Shown here piece by piece: positions 33,447 to 41,487 of a DNA stretch of 64,000 nucleotides (position 1 is its first letter; each line of letters starts with the position of its first letter). The DNA is from Hyunsoonleella ulvae (GTDB taxonomy: Bacteria > Bacteroidota > Bacteroidia > Flavobacteriales > Flavobacteriaceae). The position numbers and the translations under genes were made by a program. The stretch spans positions 1 to 64,000 of the forward strand of contig NZ_JAEPJQ010000005.1 in the NCBI RefSeq assembly GCF_016827605.1, given 5' to 3'. A model generated the notes under the pieces. It worked only from the letters and a program-made list of their open reading frames with translations, ran no database searches and was not told the DNA's origin.

Positions 33447-34194
33447 GTGTATTCTGGATTGATTTGGTTATTAATTTATAAATGTCTTTATGTGTTTCGC
33501 TTTTTAAAAGCTTGAGGTGATTCTTAATGGTTTTTTGGTCATTACGCTTTGCTGGACCTGTTTGCGCCATATAAGGCGACAAATCTTGTACCTTTTTAGC
33601 AGTTTCTAAGATAAGAGGTTTTAAAAGATCGAACTCTGTTGCTTCAGACTCTGTAATTTCATGAGCGATACGGTACATTTGGTTTGTAAAATTATTTACA
33701 AATACCGCAGCTAAATGCAATACCTTGCGTTGGTCTGTATTTACTTTTTTTACTGGGCAGCCAAGGCTAAGGGCTAGGGTTTTTAGTGTATGGTAGTCTT
33801 TCTTATCTAAAGTTTCTATACAGATGGGGATTTCAGAAAAATCTAAATCTGCAGTTTTAGTGAACGATTGTAAAGGATAAAACACACCGCGTCTGTGTTT
33901 CTTATCCAAATCATGTATATTGATACTTCCTGCTGTATGGACTACTAATTTATTTTTAAATGGTAAAGCCGAGGAAATAGGAGCAACAGCTTCATCACTA
34001 ACTGAAATAATGTAAACATCGGCCTCTTCCAAAGTTTTCAAATCGTTTGTGATATTAACTTTGCTCTTGTATTTTGATATCACACCTAAACTTCTGTTAA
34101 ACCATTGTTTTACAGAAATTTGACTATTGTCATTAAAAGCTTTAAATAAATGTGTGCCTACGTTGCCAGCACCAATGATGGTTACAGAAATCAT
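33427..34194 (-). CDS. Rossmann/DUF2520 oxidoreductase-like protein
   Basis: The 255-residue protein has an N-terminal nucleotide site SVTIIGAGNVGTHLFKAF and a C-terminal helical DUF2520 domain (about 125-245) with HLAAVFVNNFTNQMYRIA. It resembles F420- or NADP-dependent reductases of the ketopantoate type, but the substrate is unknown. It heads the leftward operon. The start is 90 nt from the divergent haemoglobin gene. Confidence 0.9.
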   Translation of the reverse strand: MISVTIIGAGNVGTHLFKAFNDNSQISVKQWFNRSLGVISKYKSKVNITNDLKTLEEADVYIISVSDEAVAPISSALPFKNKLVVHTAGSINIHDLDKKHRRGVFYPLQSFTKTADLDFSEIPICIETLDKKDYHTLKTLALSLGCPVKKVNTDQRKVLHLAAVFVNNFTNQMYRIAHEITESEATEFDLLKPLILETAKKVQDLSPYMAQTGPAKRNDQKTIKNHLKLLKSETHKDIYKLITKSIQNTHGGKEL

Positions 34195-34208
34195 GATGCT
34201 AAAATACT

Positions 34209-34236
34209 AACGAATTATGAATTACGAATTACGAAT
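34209..34236. repeat. Short tandem repeat in the divergent spacer
   Basis: GAATTAC-type units repeat three to four times (GAATTATGAATTACGAATTA and on). It lies between the DUF2520 and haemoglobin genes. Such simple repeats are frequent between flavobacterial genes, and no regulatory role is evident. Confidence 0.5.
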
Positions 34237-34284
34237 TGATAATTTTTATGGTTCTAGAATTGCTTAAAGTTTTATTTTTGAAAC

Positions 34285-34671
34285 ATGGAAAGACGAGACA
34301 TAAAAACAAGGGAAGATGTATTTTTGTTGGTAGAAACATTCTATCTAAAAGTTAGACGTAATGAAATACTTGCCCCTTTTTTTAATGAAACTATAAGTGA
34401 TTGGGATGCACATTTAGACCATCTTACTACCTTTTGGGAGTCTAGTTTGTTTTTGAAAACGCGTTATATGGGAGATCCCTTAATGGCCCATATTGCGGTA
34501 GACCAAACGTTTAACCATTCTATTTCAGAACTGCATTTTGGTATATGGCTCAACCTGTGGTTTGAAACCATTAACGAGCTATTTGAGGGTGATTATGCTG
34601 AAAACGCAAAACGGCGTGCTAGGAAAATGGCAACATTTATACATTTAAAGATTTTTGAGGCTAGGCCATAG
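34285..34671 (+). CDS. Group III truncated haemoglobin
   Basis: The 128-residue protein belongs to the compact 2-on-2 globins. It reads VFLLVETFYLKVRRNEILAPFF, then DHLTTFWESSLFLKTRYMGDPLMAHIAVD, where the second His would be the proximal haem ligand (F8), and ends in the usual Lys/Arg-rich helix. Oxygen or nitric-oxide chemistry is likely. It is a single gene divergent from the kdsC operon. Confidence 0.93.
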   Translation: MERRDIKTREDVFLLVETFYLKVRRNEILAPFFNETISDWDAHLDHLTTFWESSLFLKTRYMGDPLMAHIAVDQTFNHSISELHFGIWLNLWFETINELFEGDYAENAKRRARKMATFIHLKIFEARP

Positions 34672-34689
34672 TGGTTATTCGAAACCTAG

Positions 34690-34736
34690 TGAAGCTTTTT
34701 TATCAGGAATTTTTCTTTACGGATGCTTAAGCTTCA
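34690..34736. terminator. Possible weak hairpin between convergent genes
   Basis: TGAAGCTT (34690-34697) and AAGCTTCA (34729-34736) are complementary, with a 31-nt loop and T-rich DNA nearby. The position between convergent genes fits a bidirectional terminator. The loop is long, so support is modest. Confidence 0.35.
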
Positions 34737-34749
34737 TTACAGACCATAT

Positions 34750-35244
34750 TTAGTCAATAATTTTCATCATCCTATAATCATCCATCATAAAACCATTACC
34801 TATATCTATACAAATGGCTTCTAGGATTTTAAACCCCATACTTTCGTATGCCTGTATGGTGTTTACATTGTTTTTATTCACAGTTAAAGTCACAGAGTCA
34901 CAATCAAACACCTTGGCTTTAGCCTCTAAAAATTGCATTGCGCTTTTTCCAATGCCTTTACCTCTAAAGGTTTTCAAGACGTAAATCTTGCTTAAAAAAA
35001 GTGTTTTACGGTCTTTTTTTATTGAGATATAACCAACTTCAATATTATCTTTTTTTAAAATAAAATATTGAAACCCATCTATGGTTTGCTGTTTTATACT
35101 ATGTGCAGATTGAAATTTGTTCAACATATATATCACTTGGGCTTCTCCTATAATAGGGGTGTAGTGTTGCTGCCAAATAGTATTTGCAAGAGTTTCAATA
35201 GTTGCAAAATGTTGGTTGTTTGTGGCTTTAGTGAACGTTATCAT
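34750..35244 (-). CDS. GNAT N-acetyltransferase
   Basis: The 164-residue protein has the acetyl-CoA motif LKTFRGKGIGKSAMQFLEAKA. It starts at ATG 35244, which overlaps the TrhA stop (ATGA); a farther upstream start adds Cys-rich residues from another frame. The C-terminal strand reads SMGFKILEAICIDIGNGFMM. The substrate is unknown. Confidence 0.9.
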   Translation of the reverse strand: MITFTKATNNQHFATIETLANTIWQQHYTPIIGEAQVIYMLNKFQSAHSIKQQTIDGFQYFILKKDNIEVGYISIKKDRKTLFLSKIYVLKTFRGKGIGKSAMQFLEAKAKVFDCDSVTLTVNKNNVNTIQAYESMGFKILEAICIDIGNGFMMDDYRMMKIID

Positions 35245-35867
35245 ATCACATATAAAAATATCATAAAGAAATGACATACGGCACCAGCAAGGACAAACAA
35301 GTGCCAAATTACATGATTAAATGGTATTTTTTCTACCGCATAAAAAATGATACCAACAGTATAAGCTAAACCCCCGGCAAACAAAAGTAAAATACCATTA
35401 CTGTGCATAATTTGTGATAAGGTAGAAAAATCAAACACAATAAGCCACCCCATAACTAAATAGAGTAAGGTAGAGAAGATCTCAAATTTACCTGTAAAAA
35501 ATGTTTTTAAAACAACCCCAAAAGTGGCAATGCCCCAAACAATATAAAATAGAGTCCATCCAGAGCTTTGCTCTAACATAATAAGTAATACCGGCGAGTA
35601 CGTACCAGCAATTAAAAGGTATATGCTAATGTGGTCTATAACTCTTAGAAAACGTTTTTTGCACTCATTTTTTGCAGCATGGTAAAATGTAGATGCTGTA
35701 AATAGTATAATGATAGAAAACCCATAAATAACAACACTTGTTAAGCTGTAATCGGTTTTTCGGGTATCAAAAACTATAAGAAGTACCAAGGCAACAACGC
35801 CAAATGCAGCACCAATTGCATGCGATATGGTATTTAACTTTTCTTCAACAGCAGATTGAATACGCAT
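35241..35867 (-). CDS. trhA: TrhA/hemolysin III-family (PAQR) membrane protein
   Basis: The 208-residue protein has seven membrane helices. The PAQR metal-site residues show as KLNTISHAIGAAFG (N-terminal Ser/His), TFYHAAKN and, near the end, HVIWHLFVLAGAVCHFF. The family is linked to membrane-fluidity homeostasis. It overlaps the GNAT gene by 4 nt and the DUF4294 gene by 1 nt. Confidence 0.93.
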   Translation of the reverse strand: MRIQSAVEEKLNTISHAIGAAFGVVALVLLIVFDTRKTDYSLTSVVIYGFSIIILFTASTFYHAAKNECKKRFLRVIDHISIYLLIAGTYSPVLLIMLEQSSGWTLFYIVWGIATFGVVLKTFFTGKFEIFSTLLYLVMGWLIVFDFSTLSQIMHSNGILLLFAGGLAYTVGIIFYAVEKIPFNHVIWHLFVLAGAVCHFFMIFLYVI

Positions 35868-36550
35868 TACTGTTCGGTTTTAGGTGCGTTGTACACCCAT
35901 TTATCAGTCAGCTTGTAAAAGTCAATCTCTAATTTAGATTTTTGACGTTCTAACCTACCACTTTGAAAGTTACGTTGTAAAATATCCTCTATTAAATAAT
36001 CTTCTTTATCATTCCAAGGGTCAAACTCCTTCTTAAGTTTTATATCAAACACATTGGCGGTGGTGTTATACCAAAACGCACGCCAACCATTACGCAGTTC
36101 TTTAACTAAATCAAAGGCTGTACGTCCCGTTTGTCGGTGTATCAGTTTTACCAAAATTTGGCCTTCCGTACGGGTTAATTTCTTTAACTCATCAGAAAAC
36201 TCGCCTTCAATATATTTTTGTACTTTTTTTGTGTAGCGCTTCTTTTCGCGCTTTTTAGTGAGTTTAGCAAGATGAGTTGTTAGAGAGTCCAAACGCTCCG
36301 CAGCCATTTTAGCGTAGGGATATACTTTAATCGTTTTACGTCTTAAAATTAAATAGCGAATTCTATCTTTTTTACTGTCAAATTTTAATTTGTGAAGCAG
36401 CATTACTTCGTCTAAATCAATCGCCGTTTTAGGTATAGAATCGCCCTCAACGATAATATAAGTTACGTCGGTAGAATCCTGTTCTACTTCATTCACTTGA
36501 GAAAACGCCAAAACAGGCAACAACAGCAGTATGTATTTTAAATAATTCAT
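35867..36550 (-). CDS. DUF4294 exported protein
   Basis: The 227-residue protein has a signal peptide (MNYLKYILLLLPVLAFSQ), then a DUF4294 domain with VYPYAKMAAERLDSL, EGEFSDELKKLTRTEGQILVKLI and GRTAFDLVKELRNGWRAFWYN. The family is restricted to Bacteroidota and of unknown role, probably cell-envelope. It begins the short trhA-GNAT operon. Confidence 0.9.
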   Translation of the reverse strand: MNYLKYILLLLPVLAFSQVNEVEQDSTDVTYIIVEGDSIPKTAIDLDEVMLLHKLKFDSKKDRIRYLILRRKTIKVYPYAKMAAERLDSLTTHLAKLTKKREKKRYTKKVQKYIEGEFSDELKKLTRTEGQILVKLIHRQTGRTAFDLVKELRNGWRAFWYNTTANVFDIKLKKEFDPWNDKEDYLIEDILQRNFQSGRLERQKSKLEIDFYKLTDKWVYNAPKTEQ

Positions 36551-36852
36551 GCTAAAACCTTTGGAGCAAAATCAGTACCAAAATTAAGAATTTACAAGTT
36601 GTTTCGCTTTAAAATCAATATTATTTTTTGGGCATTACCCTCGATGAATATACTGTAAGTTTCATAACATCTTGTTGCTCGGGTCGGGCTTTACGTTAAT
36701 AGTTTTGGCTCGATGCGCGCCTCTCCAAAAGCTGCCACTGCAATCCCTAATGCGAACTACGTCTATAATTTATAATACATATATAGTATAAAAACTTACT
36801 TCAAAAACTTTAAAATCATATTAATATTTTATTTTAGTGCAAAATTTAACAC
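36551..36852. other. Intergenic stretch with a structured, REP-like element
   Basis: No gene is seen in these 302 nt between divergent genes. At 36673-36760 there is a GC-richer block that reads GGTCGGGCTTTACG, then a hairpin (AGTTTTGG 36701-36708 with CCAAAAGCT 36725-36733), then CAATCCCTAATGCG. From memory, blocks of this layout recur between flavobacterial genes. The right 90 nt are AT-rich and likely hold the promoter of the peptidase gene. Confidence 0.5.
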
Positions 36853-37941
36853 ATGGCAAAAAAGTCGATTTTAAACAAAAAATCATTAGAATTTTTAGAG
36901 GCATATTTAAATAATGCAGCACCTACGGGATATGAGTGGGATGGGCAAAAACTATGGATGGATTACCTGAAACCTTACGTAGATGAGTTTATTACAGATA
37001 CCTACGGTACGGCAGTTGGGGTTATTAATCCAAAAGCTAAATATAAGGTTGTTATAGAGGGACATGCTGATGAAATTTCTTGGTATGTTAATTATATTTC
37101 GGATGACGGACTTATCTACGTTATTAGAAATGGTGGAAGTGACCACCAAATAGCACCGAGTAAGGTTGTAAATATCCATACCAAAGAAGGTATTGTAAAA
37201 GGTGTTTTTGGGTGGCCGGCGATACATACTAGAAATAGAGCTAAAGAGGAGCCGCCAAAACCTGATAATATTTTTATTGATTGCGGTTGTGCAAACAAAG
37301 AAGAAGTTGAAAAATTAGGCGTACATGTGGGGTGTGTTATAACTTACCCAGACGAATTTCATATATTAAATGACGATAAGTTTGTATGTCGCGCTATAGA
37401 TAACCGTATGGGCGGTTTTATGATAGCAGAAGTGGCACGTTTATTAAAAGAAAATAAAAAGAAGTTACCTTTTGGTTTATACATTACCAATGCGGTACAG
37501 GAAGAAATAGGCTTACGTGGTGCACAGATGATTACTGAAACAATTAAACCCAACGTAGCCATTGTTACCGATGTAACGCATGATACTACAACCCCGATGA
37601 TAGAAAAGAAAAAAGAAGGACATCTAGAAATAGGGAAGGGGCCAGTTGTAGCTTATGCGCCAGCAGTACAGCAAAAACTTAGAGATTTAATTATTGATAC
37701 TGCTGAAGAAAAGAAAATACCTTTTCAACGTTCGGCATTATCTAGAGCTACAGGAACAGATACGGATGCTTTCGCATATAGTAATGGAGGGGTAGCATCT
37801 GCATTAATTTCATTACCATTACGTTACATGCATACCACAGTAGAAATGGTGCATAAAGCCGATGTGGAAAACGTGATTAAATTAATTTACGAGTCGCTTC
37901 TAAACATAAAAGAAGGCGAAAGTTTTAGCTATTTTGATTAG
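36853..37941 (+). CDS. M42-family aminopeptidase/glucanase-type metallopeptidase
   Basis: The 362-residue protein shows the two-metal site as His71-Ala-Asp73, Asp183 in RAIDNRMGGF, Glu217/Glu218 in AVQEEIGLRG, Asp240 in VTDVTHD, and His327 in RYMHTTVEM. Members are self-assembling aminopeptidases. The gene stands alone on the plus strand, just before tRNA-Arg. Confidence 0.94.
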   Translation: MAKKSILNKKSLEFLEAYLNNAAPTGYEWDGQKLWMDYLKPYVDEFITDTYGTAVGVINPKAKYKVVIEGHADEISWYVNYISDDGLIYVIRNGGSDHQIAPSKVVNIHTKEGIVKGVFGWPAIHTRNRAKEEPPKPDNIFIDCGCANKEEVEKLGVHVGCVITYPDEFHILNDDKFVCRAIDNRMGGFMIAEVARLLKENKKKLPFGLYITNAVQEEIGLRGAQMITETIKPNVAIVTDVTHDTTTPMIEKKKEGHLEIGKGPVVAYAPAVQQKLRDLIIDTAEEKKIPFQRSALSRATGTDTDAFAYSNGGVASALISLPLRYMHTTVEMVHKADVENVIKLIYESLLNIKEGESFSYFD

Positions 37942-38043
37942 CTGAAAAATTAAGTTAAATTAAAAAACATTTATCTTGTTTAATAGTTACAGCTATTTTA
38001 TATTTGCACCGCTTTTAAATAAATTATTATTTAAAATGTCAAT

Positions 38044-38117
38044 GGTCGCGTAGCTCAGCTGGATAGAGCATCTGCCTTCTAAGCAGACGGTCACAGGTTC
38101 GAATCCTGTCGCGATCA
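38044..38117 (+). tRNA. tRNA-Arg (anticodon TCT)
   Basis: The full cloverleaf is visible. The acceptor GGTCGCG pairs with CGCGATC (one G-T pair), the D arm is GCTC/GAGC, the anticodon stem is TCTGC/GCAGA with loop CTTCTAA, and the T arm is ACAGG/CCTGT with TTCGAAT. The discriminator is A and no CCA is encoded. It reads AGA codons. tRNA 3' ends are common integration sites, and a tyrosine recombinase gene lies 360 nt downstream. Confidence 0.97.
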
Positions 38118-38123
38118 CGAATA

Positions 38124-38180
38124 AATAGTCCAAATAAAAAAACGCCAAGTATACTTGAGCGTTTTTTTATTTGGACTATT
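38124..38180. terminator. Very long perfect hairpin terminator after tRNA-Arg
   Basis: The 22-nt left arm (38124-38145, starting AATAGTCCAAAT) is perfectly complementary to 38159-38180. The loop CAAGTATACTTGA itself contains the palindrome CAAGTATACTTG, so the two strands pair almost without interruption over 57 nt. The arms hold A7 and T7 runs next to CGC/GCG, giving a terminator in both directions. Confidence 0.85.
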
Positions 38181-38190
38181 TTCAAAGCGG

Positions 38191-38354
38191 AGCTTTTCAG
38201 GATGCACGAAGTGAATCCTGTTCGTGATTTTCATTAGTTTAAAACGGACTAATAGCCTGATAGTTTTGTTGCTATTCTTGTTTTTCTTTATAGATAGCTT
38301 TCCAGAATGCACGAAGTGAATCCTGTTTGTGATCTTCATTGGTTAAAAACGACT
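38191..38354. repeat. Two ~60-nt direct repeats resembling the tRNA 3' end in part
   Basis: Copy 1 is 38191-38250 and copy 2 is 38296-38354. Both read AGCTTT-CAG-ATGCACGAAG followed by TGAATCCTGTT-GTGAT and TTCATT-GTT, with about 85 % identity. The GAATCCTGT core equals the tRNA 3' stem at 38101-38109. Each copy also has a small hairpin of its own (CAGGAT...ATCCTG in copy 1). They may be relics of repeated integration at the tRNA, or REP-like units. Confidence 0.6.
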
Positions 38355-38476
38355 GAACATATAATCGTGTTATTGCAATTGATGTTTTTAAACAAATCTC
38401 AACGCTCATTCTGCATATAAACTGTGACTATTTATTGCTGTGACAAACATACATCAATTACCACTTTAGAAGGGAT

Positions 38477-39517
38477 TTAATATGCCTCCAATTTACTATG
38501 TACTTTATCAATTTCTTTATCAATATACGCTTGTGCATAATGTACATATCTGTTAAAGGAGTTACTGGCATAGCTATGTCCACTAATTTTTCTAACCAAA
38601 TGTTCTGGCATGCCTAATATTAGTAGTGTGGTTATTGCAGTACGTCTCATCATGTGCGAACTCATTTTATCACAAAAGCGTATTTGCTTTACGTTTTTAT
38701 GTAGCATTTTAGTTTTGCCTTGACGCTCACGTGTCATTGCTATCGGGGTTGTAAAACCAGCTTTCTCTCCAATTAATTTTAGATTTCTATTAAAAACAAA
38801 TAAGCTAATGGGTTTAAAAACAGGTATTTTTGAGGATTTAGATTTATATGTTTTGTAAATCTCTATGGCATATTCTGGAAGTTTAATAAAACTATAGGTT
38901 TTTGTTTTTTGAGATTTTATTTTTAAGTACCAATCGTTATTTTGCTGTTCAAAGTTTTTATTGGTTAAATTAAAAATATCAGAAAAGCGTAAGCCCGTAG
39001 TACATCCAAACACAAAAATGTCTTTAATACGCCTTATGGCTGGGGTTAAACTATTTTCAAACTCGGTATCATGTATTAAAAATTTTAGTTGCTCTGGCGA
39101 TAATACTAAAATATCTACATCTTCTTTTCTTACATAAAATAGATGTTGAAAGTCGCCAGTAGGGAAGTCCCTATCGTACTTTAAATAGTTAAAAAAGGTG
39201 CGTATTAGCTTTATATTGGCACCTACATAATTATCAAAACATCCATTTTTATACATGTAATCGGTAAAGCTTTTATAAAACTTTTTCCAATAGTTTTTCT
39301 CTGATCGTAATTCGCGTTTGTTTAATTTAGATGCATCGCAGATACGCAATTCATAACCTGTATCAATACTGAATTTCTGTAGGTTATTAAACGTGTATTT
39401 ATAATTATTTATAGAACCTTTTGTTATTCTTTCTCCGTTTTTCTTCAGGCGTTTTCCTGTTTCGCTATCACGAATAAACTGTTTAAATAATGGGAGTAGG
39501 AGTGTGGTTTTTTTCAT
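38477..39517 (-). CDS. Tyrosine recombinase of a Bacteroidota mobile element
   Basis: The 346-residue protein has an N-terminal SAM-like domain (SINNYKYTFNNLQKF and following) and a catalytic domain with Arg177 (TTGLRFSD), Lys in the IKSQKTKTYSF turn, His288-x-x-Arg291, His314 and Tyr324. It faces the tRNA-Arg gene, so it is likely the integrase of an element that inserted there. It is unlike the integron-type recombinase at 2170, lacking its N-terminal extension. No partner relaxase or mobilisation gene is seen in the window. Confidence 0.92.
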   Translation of the reverse strand: MKKTTLLLPLFKQFIRDSETGKRLKKNGERITKGSINNYKYTFNNLQKFSIDTGYELRICDASKLNKRELRSEKNYWKKFYKSFTDYMYKNGCFDNYVGANIKLIRTFFNYLKYDRDFPTGDFQHLFYVRKEDVDILVLSPEQLKFLIHDTEFENSLTPAIRRIKDIFVFGCTTGLRFSDIFNLTNKNFEQQNNDWYLKIKSQKTKTYSFIKLPEYAIEIYKTYKSKSSKIPVFKPISLFVFNRNLKLIGEKAGFTTPIAMTRERQGKTKMLHKNVKQIRFCDKMSSHMMRRTAITTLLILGMPEHLVRKISGHSYASNSFNRYVHYAQAYIDKEIDKVHSKLEAY

Positions 39518-39675
39518 GTGCTATAACCTTATGATGGTTTATAGCGTATAAATCTACATGAAAAAAATCAATGGGTATAGATTGTAGGTAAAGTTGTTTA
39601 TGAGAGATTTCTTTTCTTACTCTTACTTACACTAAGCTCAGCTTAGCGGTAGCTGGGCATATTTTTAGAGGTATA

Positions 39676-39957
39676 TTATTTGATCTTTTTGAGAGGATGT
39701 TGATGTGTGTTAAAGACAGAATAAACAAAAATTGTATCTTTTATTTTCTAATAAATAATCACAAATGGAAATCGTTTCAAAGGTAGTTCCCTAAATACTG
39801 GTTTTCGCTTTATGGAAAAATCTGCATTTCCATTCCTTAAAGTTTCAAAATAACCTTCCAGATAATTATAAAATTCTTGTCCTAAACCTAATTGCTTAGA
39901 TTCATACCAGTCAATCGCATCATAAATTTCAATTTCAGCTTCTGGCTCAATAACAAT
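39676..39957 (-). pseudogene. ParE/RelE-type toxin gene, broken by a nonsense codon
   Basis: The frame right after the antitoxin stop reads IVIEPEAEIEIYDAIDWYES, then GLGQEFYNYLEGYFETL, KRKPVFRELPLKRFPFVIIY, TAG (39748-39750), and KIKDTIFVYSVFNTHQHPLKKIK to a TAA at 39676. This is a RelE/ParE fold with an in-frame stop exactly where family members have Glu (YEK). There is also no start codon: the frame opens directly after the antitoxin TAA. The toxin is therefore inactive. Confidence 0.8.
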
Positions 39958-40203
39958 TTAGAACCCATACTTCTTTTTAATCCCGCTTTTTACATCATCC
40001 CAACTTTTACCTTTTGTTTCTCCCACTTGATGTTTTCTTCTGCGTTCTTCAACGATTTTATAATGTTCTTCTGGAACTACTGATGATGATTCTACTGCAT
40101 TAATAGAATCAAAGATACCATCCAAAGTCATTAACTTTGAATCATCTTTAATAATCCTGTTAAAACGCTTTATCAAACTATTTCTTAATTCTATTTCTGC
40201 CAT
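39958..40203 (-). CDS. Antitoxin-like protein of the broken RelE-type pair
   Basis: The 81-residue protein starts at ATG 40203 (MAEIELRNSLIKRFNRIIKD); farther upstream starts are less likely. The C-terminus (SWDDVKSGIKKKYGF) has the typical tail of addiction-module antitoxins in Bacteroidota. It is intact although its toxin partner downstream carries a stop codon, so the pair survives as an orphan antitoxin. Confidence 0.75.
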   Translation of the reverse strand: MAEIELRNSLIKRFNRIIKDDSKLMTLDGIFDSINAVESSSVVPEEHYKIVEERRRKHQVGETKGKSWDDVKSGIKKKYGF

Positions 40204-40422
40204 AATTACTAATATACGAATTATTAAATTCTCATTATTTATTGCTTCACAAATCATACCTAAAACACCATGCTTTCCATCGGATGATGACATTCCAGCT
40301 TTTTCTGTAAATCATCAATACTTTTAAAATGATATGGCAGCATACTGATTACATACTTGTAACCATCTAAATACTGTGCTTCACGTCATTCCAATTTCTT
40401 TATCCATATATTGACTTTAAAA

Positions 40423-40450
40423 CTAAAAAAGCCTTTACGTTGCCGTAAAA
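40423..40450 (-). terminator. Hairpin terminator of the 40526-40963 gene
   Basis: On the minus strand GCTTTTACG (40450-40442) pairs with CGTAAAGGC (40437-40429), a 4-nt loop between them and a run of six T after. It lies 76 nt downstream of the stop codon of the leftward gene. Confidence 0.7.
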
Positions 40451-40486
40451 GCTATTCTTTATTTCTTATTCTTGTCCCAATCTTTA

Positions 40487-40508
40487 CCGCCACTAGCAAA
40501 TGCTAGCG
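40487..40508. repeat. REP-like hairpin
   Basis: GCCACTAGCA and TGCTAGCGGC form a 10-bp stem with one mismatch and a 2-nt loop. The CTAGCG core recurs around the transposase fragment (41851-41873 and 41914-41922). It is probably part of one REP/RAYT system. Confidence 0.55.
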
Positions 40509-40525
40509 GCATCCTTTAGAATTTT

Positions 40526-40963
40526 CTAATTCAAAACAATCTCTTTATGCAATGTAATGGAGTTGTTTTTTGTAAAATTTTCGGGTCTCTCACCTGTAGA
40601 ATTAAATTGCAATGCCAAAATCATCTTTTCTGTACTTATGAACTCTATTATTCCTTTAATCCTCTCTTGCTCTTTATTGGTCTTAATTGTAGAAATTATT
40701 AAATCAATCTCAATTGGATTTTTGCTATAATCTACTTGATATTCCATCTTAACTTTTTCTTGTTTTCTATAAGACTCTTTACCCCCTAAAACTTTACCAT
40801 TAATTTCAAAACTAGCATAACCTTCTTTGTCCAATATTAAATAACCTATATCATGGTTGTCTTTTCCCATCCATTTTCCAATATGTTGTCTATTGTTTAT
40901 TAAGGTATAAGAGTTTAATAAAAAGCTGAATAGTACGAATATGAAAACTTTAATTGATTTCAT
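40526..40963 (-). CDS. Exported protein of unknown function
   Basis: The 145-residue protein has a signal peptide (MKSIKVFIFVLFSFLLNSYT). The mature part starts HIGKWMGKDNHDIGYLILDK and continues in beta strands (FEINGKVLGGKESYRKQE, PIEIDLIISTIKTN), a lipocalin-like pattern. No family is certain. The start overlaps the upstream gene by 14 nt. Confidence 0.7.
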   Translation of the reverse strand: MKSIKVFIFVLFSFLLNSYTLINNRQHIGKWMGKDNHDIGYLILDKEGYASFEINGKVLGGKESYRKQEKVKMEYQVDYSKNPIEIDLIISTIKTNKEQERIKGIIEFISTEKMILALQFNSTGERPENFTKNNSITLHKEIVLN

Positions 40964-41486
40964 TTATTTTTTTGATTAATTCCACAAGTGTTTTATCTTC
41001 TTTTTCAGAATAATAAATAAAATAATCGAAATGACTAACAAAATTCAATATTTTGCCTGAGTATTCTTTCCAGACACGATATTTTGATAAAAAACCACCC
41101 TTTTTTAGACTTTTTCTTTTAAAAACATCACATAAATCTTTGAATTGAACAGTACTCTGTGTTTTCAAAAATAATACATCATTATCATTAAAAATAATCT
41201 CGTTTATCATTAAAACAAACTCTTCATTAAACTCAGATTCAATTAATAACGAACCTTTATACTCAAATTTATTTATAATATTAAGTGATACTAAATTATT
41301 AAGTCTATGACCTCCAGAAATTACTAAAAATATTTTATCATTTAACTTAAAAAAGTTGTCTAGTACAAACTTATAAAAGAATCTTTTATCACCTTCATTA
41401 ATGAAACACTCTTTAGTATCATACTCAATAAAGTGTGAATATATTTTTTCATTTTGTATTTGTTGCGAAAATAAGCTTATCTCCAT
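40950..41486 (-). CDS. Unknown cytoplasmic protein
   Basis: The 178-residue protein starts at ATG 41486 (MEISLFSQQIQNEKIYSHF); a TTG 9 nt upstream is a weaker choice. It is mixed alpha/beta, rich in Phe and Asn, with no membrane segment or recognised motif. It lies in a row of small accessory genes typical of toxin-immunity islands, where such proteins can be immunity proteins. This is context only. Confidence 0.6.
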   Translation of the reverse strand: MEISLFSQQIQNEKIYSHFIEYDTKECFINEGDKRFFYKFVLDNFFKLNDKIFLVISGGHRLNNLVSLNIINKFEYKGSLLIESEFNEEFVLMINEIIFNDNDVLFLKTQSTVQFKDLCDVFKRKSLKKGGFLSKYRVWKEYSGKILNFVSHFDYFIYYSEKEDKTLVELIKKINEIN

Positions 41487-41487
41487 A

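Larger units (their letters stand above)
38118..38476. other. Non-coding stretch: terminator hairpin and two direct repeats
   Basis: The 359 nt between tRNA-Arg and the recombinase gene have no convincing gene. They contain a long perfect hairpin (38124-38180) and a pair of ~60-nt direct repeats (38191-38250 and 38296-38354). The remainder is AT-rich. A small open frame here only reflects the repeats. Confidence 0.75.
40204..40525. other. Degenerate spacer with a gene remnant and hairpins
   Basis: No intact gene is seen. The minus strand at about 40416-40260 reads KVNIWIKKLE, a stop, then REAQYLDGYKYVISMLPYHF and KSIDDLQKKLECHHPMESMVF: a coherent protein remnant with one internal stop, of no recognised family. 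A terminator hairpin (40429-40450) and a REP-like hairpin (40487-40508) follow to the right. Confidence 0.4.

Noticed and set aside
34273-34280. TATTTTTG as promoter of the haemoglobin gene
   Set aside because: It would put the transcript start on the start codon and no TTG is found at the normal -33 distance, so I did not list it.
38115-38339. 74-codon frame between tRNA-Arg and the recombinase
   Set aside because: Its translation merely repeats MKITNRIHFVH twice because of the two direct repeats, and its end lies in the terminator hairpin.
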